Position numbers and translations under genes: made by a program. Under the pieces are notes generated by a model. That model was not told the origin of the DNA, did no database searches, and saw only the letters and a program-made list of their open reading frames with translations. A DNA stretch of 6,867 bases from an uncultured Chlorobiaceae bacterium. GTDB lineage: Bacteria > Bacteroidota > Chlorobiia > Chlorobiales > Chlorobiaceae. The stretch is from contig CAIQSY010000133.1 of the NCBI GenBank assembly GCA_903874585.1, positions 1 to 6,867 on the forward strand. The letters are read 5' to 3'. This document shows, piece by piece, positions 1-5,054 of this stretch; positions within the stretch are counted from its first letter, which is position 1, and every line of letters begins with the position of its first letter.

Positions 1-16
1 AGCCAAAACATTTATC

Positions 17-715
17 ATGGGCAGCTCCTCATTCAATGCTGAAGAACATAAAAAAATGCTCCGTTCATACTTTAACGGTCAGGGTTTTCAGCGATGGGCA
101 TCAATATATGGAGACGATAAGCTCTCATCAGTACGCAATACTGTTCGCCAAGGTCATGCGGTTATGATGGATAAGGCATTTGACTGGTTACAAAAACTGG
201 GTTTACCAAAAGGGGCAACAGTGCTTGATGCCGGATGTGGTACCGGACTTTTCAGCATACGACTTGCTAAAGCTGGCTATAAAGTAACAGCTGTAGATAT
301 TGCCTCGCAAATGGTTGAAAAAGCGAAAATTGAAGCCATCAAGCAGGGAGTAGAGAAAAACATCGAATTCGAGGTCAACACCATTGAATCTGTAAGCGGA
401 AAGTACGATGCTGTCGTCTGCTTTGACGTGCTTATCCATTATCCCGCTGAAGGATTTGCCCAAGCTTTCAGTAACCTGAGTCGCCTTACCAAAGGAGCAA
501 TTATTTTCACCTATGCCCCATACAATAAACTGCTCGCTTTGATGCATTGGGCTGGTGGCTATTTCCCCAAAAAGGAGCGCCGCACAACCATCCAGATGAT
601 CCGCGATGAAGAGATGAAAAAAGCTATGGAAAAAGATCGTATGCAAGTAAAAAGCAGGGAAAAAGTCAGTTTTGGATTTTACCACACCATGCTGATGAAT
701 GCCAGCCACCGCTGA
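17..715 (+). CDS. bchM: Magnesium-protoporphyrin IX O-methyltransferase BchM
   Basis: The enzyme transfers a methyl group from S-adenosylmethionine (SAM) to the ring-C propionate of Mg-protoporphyrin IX. It makes the monomethyl ester that BchE uses next in bacteriochlorophyll synthesis. The 232-residue product has a class I SAM methyltransferase core. Motif I, VLDAGCGTG, is at residues 69-77, and an acidic residue that would contact the SAM ribose is at D94 (AVDIAS). The post-core segment CFDVLIHY is at 135-142. The C-terminal part from about 160 (FTYAPYNKLLALMHW, then FYHTMLM near the end) matches the Mg-protoporphyrin methyltransferase C-terminal region. Length is close to the usual 220-235 residues. 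The ATG at 17 is the first in frame, but no Shine-Dalgarno is visible in the 16 bases before it. The frame is open to the window edge, so the true start could lie upstream. A cyclase gene next in line supports the call. Confidence 0.93.
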   Translation: MGSSSFNAEEHKKMLRSYFNGQGFQRWASIYGDDKLSSVRNTVRQGHAVMMDKAFDWLQKLGLPKGATVLDAGCGTGLFSIRLAKAGYKVTAVDIASQMVEKAKIEAIKQGVEKNIEFEVNTIESVSGKYDAVVCFDVLIHYPAEGFAQAFSNLSRLTKGAIIFTYAPYNKLLALMHWAGGYFPKKERRTTIQMIRDEEMKKAMEKDRMQVKSREKVSFGFYHTMLMNASHR

Positions 716-755
716 CATGAGGCTTTGATTGAAATTTTACTCAGGGGAATCTTTT

Positions 756-828
756 AATGACCATCAAGGTTGATGTGAACGAAAACCCTATGCAGTTTTT
801 ATAAATAAATTGTAAATTAGTGGTCATT
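756..828 (+). repeat. Inverted repeat, 8-bp arms around the mini-ORF
   Basis: AATGACCA at 756-763 is perfectly complementary to TGGTCATT at 821-828, with 57 bases between. Wobble or normal pairs continue by two bases on the outside (754-755 with 829-830). In RNA this could form a long-range stem that hides the mini-ORF start codon and encloses the whole mini-ORF. A second dyad, CATCAA-GG-TTGATG at 762-775, overlaps the left arm and would compete with the stem, or it could be a DNA-binding palindrome. Confidence 0.35.
757..804 (+). CDS. Possible 15-residue leader peptide upstream of bchE
   Basis: This short open frame, ATG at 757 to TAA at 802-804, encodes MTIKVDVNENPMQFL. It is preceded by AGGGGA at 743-748, with nine bases between the GGGG run and the ATG, which is a better-placed Shine-Dalgarno than many real genes have. 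Its start codon lies inside the left arm of an inverted repeat whose right arm is at 821-828, so translation could affect folding of the bchE leader. The peptide is not recognised and has no obvious run of one regulatory amino acid. It may be a leader peptide, a remnant of a decayed gene, or chance. Confidence 0.25.
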   Translation: MTIKVDVNENPMQFL

Positions 829-856
829 GACTTTTTTAGGTCTGTGCATGATTTAA

Positions 857-874
857 GTTGTTGAGAACAACAAC
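857..874 (+). promoter_or_regulatory. Perfect 7-bp hairpin in the bchE leader
   Basis: GTTGTTG at 857-863 pairs perfectly with CAACAAC at 868-874 around the four-base loop AGAA. It sits 40 bases before the bchE ATG and 25 bases before the Shine-Dalgarno, and no T-run follows, so it does not look like a terminator. It could be an RNA stem that protects the 5' end or controls translation, or a DNA dyad for a regulator. Confidence 0.35.
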
Positions 875-899
875 CACTACTTCGTAAAAAAACATATCT

Positions 900-910
900 G
901 GAGGATGGAG
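900..910 (+). promoter_or_regulatory. Ribosome binding site of bchE
   Basis: GGAGG at 900-904 and a second GGAG at 907-910 precede the ATG at 915 by ten and four bases. Either can serve as the Shine-Dalgarno. Together they fix the bchE start, which also gives the conserved N-terminus MKILMVQPNY. Confidence 0.75.
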
Positions 911-914
911 ATCG

Positions 915-2555
915 ATGAAAATACTGATGGTTCAGCCAAATTATCATTCAGGTGGAGCCGAAATTGCGGGCAACTGGACACCAAGCTGGGTAGCATATAT
1001 CGGCGGTGCACTGAAACAGGCAGGATTTGATCAGGTGCGTTTTGTTGACGCTATGGCCGAAGATATTCCTGACGATCAGATTGAGGCGATTATACGCAAA
1101 AACAATCCTGATGTGGTGATGACGACCAATATCACCCCGTCAATCTTCAAGGCTCAGGCCATCATGAAGATCGCCAAAAAGGTGAATCCGAAGATCAAGA
1201 CGATTATGGGTGGAATCCACTCAACCTTCATGTACCCACAGGTACTGAGTGAAGCTCCGGAAACCGATTACGTCGTTCGTGGTGAAGGAGAGGAAGTGAC
1301 CGTCAACCTTATCCGAGAGATTGCTGCTGGTACCGATAAAAAAAATAGAGGTGAAATTACCGGTATTGCTTATGTGGATGATGATGGCAAAGTATTTGCA
1401 ACCGCAGCTCATCCGGTTATTGAAGACCTTGATACATTAAACCCTGACTGGAGTCTTTACGACTGGGATAAATATATTTATACCCCTCTTAATTGTCGTC
1501 TTGCTGTACCAAACTTTGCCAGAGGGTGTCCCTTTACCTGTACTTTCTGTTCTCAGTGGCAATTCTGGCGCAGGTACCGTGCGCGCAGCCCGAAGAATTT
1601 CGTTGATGAAATCGAAATACTGGTCAAAAAATATAATGTGGGCTTTTTCATTCTTGCTGACGAGGAGCCAACCATTAACAAGCAGAAGTTTGTCTCTCTG
1701 TGCCAGGAGCTTATTGATCGCAAACTTAATGTTACATGGGGTATAAACACCCGTGTAACCGATATTATGCGTGATGCTGATCTGCTGCCTTTCTTCCGTA
1801 AAGCAGGACTCGTACACGTATCGCTTGGAACGGAAGCTGCAAGCCAGATGAATCTTAACCGTTTCCGTAAAGAGACCACCATTGAGGAGAATAAACTGGC
1901 TATCAAGCTACTGCAGAAAAATGGTATTGTAGCTGAAGCACAGTTTGTGATGGGGCTTGAGCATGAAACACCTGAAACTATTGAAGAGACTTACCAGCTC
2001 TGTAGAGACTGGGATCCTGACATGGCAAACTGGACAATTTACACCCCATGGCCATTCTCTGATCTCTTCAAAGAACTTGGCGACAGAGTGGAAGTCCGCG
2101 ATTACTCCAAGTACAACTTTGTGACACCGATTATCAAGCCGGATAATATGGAGCGTGAAGATGTACTAAAGCTTGTGTTGAAATCTTATGCGCGTTTCTA
2201 TGCACGCAAAAGCTTCTTTGGCTACCCATGGATCAAGGATCCTTATGTCCGCAAGTACATGCTGGGCTGCCTGAAAGCATTTGCACAGACCACCATTACC
2301 AAACGCTTCTATGACATTGATCGCGTTAAAACCAAGAACCGCAAGATTGAAATTGATCTTGGCTTCGACAAGTCGAGAATTCTAACAGAAGCAGAGGTTA
2401 AAAATCTTAAGGAACTGCGTCCGGAAATGGTCGCCGACATGAGCTTCGGTTTGAAAGAGGCAGGCTACCAACGCGAGCACGACGAGCACAATTGGGACGA
2501 ATTCGACGAAAGCACCATCAAAGATCGTAACTCTTCGACTGTGCGTAATTGCTGA
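915..2555 (+). CDS. bchE: Anaerobic Mg-protoporphyrin IX monomethyl ester cyclase BchE
   Basis: BchE is the oxygen-independent cyclase, which takes the incoming oxygen from water. It closes the isocyclic E ring to give protochlorophyllide-type pigment and acts directly after BchM. The 546-residue product starts with a cobalamin-binding-like Rossmann domain (about 1-140: MKILMVQPNY, FVDAMAED at 43-50, GGIHSTFMYP at 99-108). A radical SAM core follows, with cluster cysteines C205, C209 and C212 in ARGCPFTCTFC and the BchE-like stretch SQWQFWRRYR just after. Further core signatures are ADEEPTINK (248-256), GINTRVTD (276-283) and SLGTEAAS (303-310). The C-terminal third (about 390-546) is typical of BchE. 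Length is near that of known BchE proteins. The classical cobalamin-ligand motif DxHxxG is not visible, which is common in B12-dependent radical SAM enzymes. Use of BchE rather than the oxygen-dependent AcsF fits an anaerobic phototroph. Confidence 0.96.
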   Translation: MKILMVQPNYHSGGAEIAGNWTPSWVAYIGGALKQAGFDQVRFVDAMAEDIPDDQIEAIIRKNNPDVVMTTNITPSIFKAQAIMKIAKKVNPKIKTIMGGIHSTFMYPQVLSEAPETDYVVRGEGEEVTVNLIREIAAGTDKKNRGEITGIAYVDDDGKVFATAAHPVIEDLDTLNPDWSLYDWDKYIYTPLNCRLAVPNFARGCPFTCTFCSQWQFWRRYRARSPKNFVDEIEILVKKYNVGFFILADEEPTINKQKFVSLCQELIDRKLNVTWGINTRVTDIMRDADLLPFFRKAGLVHVSLGTEAASQMNLNRFRKETTIEENKLAIKLLQKNGIVAEAQFVMGLEHETPETIEETYQLCRDWDPDMANWTIYTPWPFSDLFKELGDRVEVRDYSKYNFVTPIIKPDNMEREDVLKLVLKSYARFYARKSFFGYPWIKDPYVRKYMLGCLKAFAQTTITKRFYDIDRVKTKNRKIEIDLGFDKSRILTEAEVKNLKELRPEMVADMSFGLKEAGYQREHDEHNWDEFDESTIKDRNSSTVRNC

Positions 2556-2578
2556 ACAAGTGTCTCGATAAGCATAAG

Positions 2579-2627
2579 TATAAAAATCAAAAAACCTCTG
2601 TTCAACAGAGGTTTTTTGATTTTTATA
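2579..2627. terminator. Bidirectional intrinsic terminator between convergent genes
   Basis: A perfect 22-bp stem pairs 2579-2600 with 2606-2627 around the loop TTCAA. One T-A pair inside the loop could extend it to 23 bp. The core CCTCTG/CAGAGG is flanked by six A on the left and six T on the right, followed by a second AT-rich segment. Read from either strand it gives a GC-containing hairpin followed by U-rich RNA. It starts 23 bases after the bchE stop and lies 38 bases after the stop of the minus-strand radical SAM gene, so it should end both transcripts. Confidence 0.93.
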
Positions 2628-2665
2628 GCCACTTACAATGTCATACAACTTTCCATCCATAATCA

Positions 2666-3610
2666 TCAATTCACTTCCACCTTCATCACCCAATACGGTT
2701 CGCCATTATGCTCAACGCAGTTAAAGCGTTCTGACGCAAGGAGCTCCTGCATGATGGCGTCAGCTTTTTCGCTCTCTGCTGGAAAGCAGTCGGCAATGGC
2801 TTTGTGCAATTCGCGCTGCTGCACGGGATGGCGTGAGACGATAGCGGTAATGGCCTCGAGCTTGTCGGGGGCGTTGCGCAGATCCATGTTGCCCTTGAGG
2901 GGGTTGACAACGGTTGCCGCCGCTGAAAGAATGGCAATAGCACGTTCAATGCGCTCGTCGGATGGCAGGCGAATCTCCTGCTCAGGTGCCGGTCGGGTAG
3001 GGAGCACAAGATGCACCATATCGGGATTGATCTGCTTGAGAACGGTGCCAAGATCGTGGAGTGCTTCGTCGGAATCGTTGATGCCGCCGAGCAGCATCAC
3101 CTCAATCCAGAGCCTCCCGTGATATTCTCGGCGAAAAGCGACAAGTCCATCAACATGCTGCTGAAAGGTAAACGCTGATGCTTGGCGACAAATCCGATCA
3201 TGGAGGGCCGCCGAACCCGCATTGAGCGACGGAAGCACCGCATCGGCAAGCAGCAGTTCTTCCCGATATTCGGGAAGAGAGAGCAACGAACCGTTGGTGA
3301 TAACAGCAACGGGCACCGTGGTGAGTTTTTTCACTTCGGCAATAAGCCAGCCGATTCCCTTGTAGAGCATCGTTTCACCAGAACCGACAAAGGTGATCCA
3401 GTCGAGAGGCTGGTTCAGCGCAAGCGTCTGGCGAATCTCATTGAGAATCTCTTCGCGGGGAAAAAATTCCTGCCGCTCAGTGACGTACTTTTTCGTTTTG
3501 CCAAGCTGGCAATAGATGCAGTTCCAAGTGCAGCTTTTCGGTGGAAGCAAATCCACGCCGAGCGACTGACCGAGCCGTTTTGAGGAGATCGGTCCAAAAA
3601 CGTATTTCAT
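2666..3610 (-). CDS. Radical SAM protein with C-terminal winged-helix-like domain, function unknown
   Basis: From the chosen start the product is 314 residues. The radical SAM 4Fe-4S motif is C27-TWN-C31-IY-C34, preceded by the family signature FGPISSKRLGQSLGVDLLP (residues 5-23). FVGSGETML (74-82) corresponds to the SAM-binding GE region, and VAVITNGSLL (101-110) is a core strand. The style matches COG0731-type Fe-S oxidoreductases, which are related to the wyosine-synthesis radical SAM group. The substrate is not known and I do not assign one. The last 55-60 residues (HPVQQRELHKAI to GEPYWV) look like a winged helix. The ATG at 3610 is preferred over one at 3688 because homologues begin at MKYVFGP, a Shine-Dalgarno is correctly placed, and the longer form would overlap the transporter by 74 bases. 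The gene starts four bases after the transporter stop, so the two are probably co-translated. Confidence 0.85.
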   Translation of the reverse strand: MKYVFGPISSKRLGQSLGVDLLPPKSCTWNCIYCQLGKTKKYVTERQEFFPREEILNEIRQTLALNQPLDWITFVGSGETMLYKGIGWLIAEVKKLTTVPVAVITNGSLLSLPEYREELLLADAVLPSLNAGSAALHDRICRQASAFTFQQHVDGLVAFRREYHGRLWIEVMLLGGINDSDEALHDLGTVLKQINPDMVHLVLPTRPAPEQEIRLPSDERIERAIAILSAAATVVNPLKGNMDLRNAPDKLEAITAIVSRHPVQQRELHKAIADCFPAESEKADAIMQELLASERFNCVEHNGEPYWVMKVEVN

Positions 3611-3614
3611 AGGA

Positions 3615-4961
3615 TTACCCTTTATTGGCAAGCGCAAGCTCTGCCATTTTCGCCTCACTTTCAGCTTCAAATGCCTCTTTTGAGACATGCGAAATCATCA
3701 AACTTGCAATGGCAAAGGCGATAATTTCCATCACAAAAATTGAGACATAAGCCCAGACATATTCACCCGTAACGTGATACACGACATCAATAATAATCCC
3801 TGCGCCAAGATGGCCGATAAAAATGGCAAGGCTCTGTGCTGTGCCCCAAAGCCCGATATAGACACCACTGCGACCTGCCGTCATCGACATCATCATCGAG
3901 ATATTTGCCACGCTCGACGCACCCAGACCGATACCGGTCACCACCAGTGCCATGCGCAAAAACTGCACATCGCGGATAAACGCCGCGGCAATCAACAAGC
4001 CAAAGCCTGCTATGCAGAAAAGGTTGCCAATCAATGCACCGCGCTTCTGCCCGATTCGACCAAGCAGAAAGCCGGTGATGAGCATCAAGAGAAGCTGGGT
4101 GCCGCCCATCGTCGGCCTGAAGAGCTTGGTCGTTGTGCCAACGGACATGCCAAACACGTGAGCACCAAACGGATCCATAACAATTTCATTCGCGAAAAGG
4201 GCAAAAATTGAGATGAAGATATACGAGGCGAAAAAGAGTGTTTTTGGTGATGATGAGAGAAGCTGGAGCGATTGCGCAAAAGAGAGCGCATGTTTGCCTT
4301 TCCCCTCTTTCACCTCGGCATTGCGCTGCTCAACGCCCACCACCGCCACAAGCCCAATGCCAAGCGCCACAAGCCCGCCAACTTCAGCCACAGTAATAAG
4401 ACGTTCAGGCGTAAAGACATCAAGATAAGAGCCGACAATTCGGGTGGAGACAATGGTGGTAAGCACCATCAACGTCCAGCTTGCTCCGGTCACTTTGCCG
4501 ATATTATCCTCACCTAACGTATCAGCCAGCAACGCATAATAGGCCGTTGTGGCAACCTGAAGGCCAAACCCGAAAACGAGAAAAATCAGCGAGAGCTTCA
4601 GCAGACCAATATCAGTCAAGATGGCTGGAAAAAGAGCGGAGAGGTCAGTGCCCCCAACCTGCACTTCATAAGCGGCGGCGGGCGCCAGCATAAAGGAGAA
4701 AACACAGCAGAGCAATCCAAGCAGAATATAAGGCGTGCGCTTGAGCCCGAATATCTGCGAGCGATCCGACATGTTGCCCGCCCACACCTTGACACCAAAA
4801 ATCGCCAGCAGCTCCTTGAGGCTTATCAGGCCAAAAACGATGGTGGCAGAAATGCGCAGCTCGGTGGTCATAACGCGGTTCAACGTGTCGAGCAGAAAAC
4901 CGAGCATAATGCCAAATCCCATCTGAAAAAGAGAGAGGCGAATCAGATTAAGTTTTTTCAT
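3615..4961 (-). CDS. PucC/BCD-family MFS transporter (bacteriochlorophyll-linked)
   Basis: This 448-residue inner-membrane protein has about twelve hydrophobic helices, spaced over residues 10-28, 40-58, 76-95, 118-145, 158-178, 190-210, 241-260, 285-303, 307-328, 334-356, 365-393 and 402-425. The cytoplasmic-type loop at 211-240 is charged. PucC-family marks are LSLFQMGFGIMLGFLLDTLNR (residues 9-29) followed by VMTTEL, KLF after FGAHVFGMSVGTT (265-280), and AGRSGVYIGLWGTAQSLA (362-379). Relatives (PucC, LhaA, Bch2) help assemble or deliver pigment to light-harvesting complexes, but their transported substrate is not firmly established. The N-terminal match supports the ATG at 4961, although no clear Shine-Dalgarno precedes it. 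The gene is followed immediately by a coupled radical SAM gene and faces bchM-bchE across the terminator. Family membership is strong; the exact role is inference. Confidence 0.88.
   Translation of the reverse strand: MKKLNLIRLSLFQMGFGIMLGFLLDTLNRVMTTELRISATIVFGLISLKELLAIFGVKVWAGNMSDRSQIFGLKRTPYILLGLLCCVFSFMLAPAAAYEVQVGGTDLSALFPAILTDIGLLKLSLIFLVFGFGLQVATTAYYALLADTLGEDNIGKVTGASWTLMVLTTIVSTRIVGSYLDVFTPERLITVAEVGGLVALGIGLVAVVGVEQRNAEVKEGKGKHALSFAQSLQLLSSSPKTLFFASYIFISIFALFANEIVMDPFGAHVFGMSVGTTTKLFRPTMGGTQLLLMLITGFLLGRIGQKRGALIGNLFCIAGFGLLIAAAFIRDVQFLRMALVVTGIGLGASSVANISMMMSMTAGRSGVYIGLWGTAQSLAIFIGHLGAGIIIDVVYHVTGEYVWAYVSIFVMEIIAFAIASLMISHVSKEAFEAESEAKMAELALANKG
3618..3623 (-). promoter_or_regulatory. 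Ribosome binding site of the radical SAM gene, inside the transporter gene end
   Basis: On the minus strand AAAGGG lies seven bases before the ATG at 3610. It covers the last sense codons of the transporter gene, just before its TAA. This placement decides the start at 3610 and suggests that ribosomes ending the transporter reinitiate on the radical SAM gene. Confidence 0.65.
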
Positions 4962-5054
4962 AACAGTGAAGCTAAACGTGGAGTTGTTATCAGTCAGAGC
5001 AGATGCTCAACAAGGCGCGCAAACAGAGGTGGAAATATAAGAAAAAAGCGTCCA
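4962..5054 (-). promoter_or_regulatory. Leader between the recD2-type gene and the transporter gene
   Basis: This 93-base gap, read on the minus strand, has an AT-rich word TATATT (5034-5039) that could be a -10 element, but no convincing -35. It contains a short dyad GAGCA-GA-TGCTC (4997-5008). Outside this, TTGTT at 4984-4988 can pair with AACAA at 5009-5013. The minus-strand word TTGTTGAG (5006-5013) also occurs in the bchE leader at a similar distance from the start codon. No terminator is visible, so read-through from recD2 is possible; an own promoter is a weak inference. Confidence 0.3.

Larger units (their letters stand above)
716..914 (+). promoter_or_regulatory. Structured leader between bchM and bchE
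   Basis: This 199-base gap is long for two consecutive genes of one pathway and is AT-rich in its middle. It contains a mini-ORF with a Shine-Dalgarno (757-804), a dyad CATCAA-GG-TTGATG (762-775), an inverted repeat with arms 756-763 and 821-828, and a perfect hairpin (857-874). It ends with the bchE ribosome binding site. Promoter-like words are weak: TATAAA at 800-805 without a good -35, and TTGACT at 827-832 with only a poor -10 (GATTTA) after 17 bases. I infer that bchE has its own promoter or a post-transcriptional control element here. Which of the two cannot be decided from sequence. Confidence 0.4.

Noticed and set aside
203..718. 171-residue minus-strand open frame across bchM
   Set aside because: It lies wholly antisense to a gene with clear methyltransferase motifs, has no recognisable domain, and is explained as a shadow of that gene.
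725..774. FNR/CRP-like site from TTGAT and ATCAA half-sites
   Set aside because: The half-sites are either in the wrong order with two bases between (763-774) or too far apart (725-729 and 763-767) to match the TTGAT-N4-ATCAA layout.
741..947. 68-residue minus-strand open frame in the bchM-bchE gap
   Set aside because: It overlaps the bchE start and ribosome binding site, has no domain and an unlikely composition.
3611..3688. Longer N-terminus for the radical SAM protein (26 extra residues from an ATG at 3688)
   Set aside because: The extra residues are basic and unlike the family, overlap the transporter gene, and a good Shine-Dalgarno with the conserved MKYVFGP start is present at 3610.
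3774..4211. 145-residue plus-strand open frame opposite the transporter
   Set aside because: Its histidine- and lysine-rich low-complexity composition is what reverse reading of hydrophobic transporter codons gives; no ribosome binding site or domain supports it.
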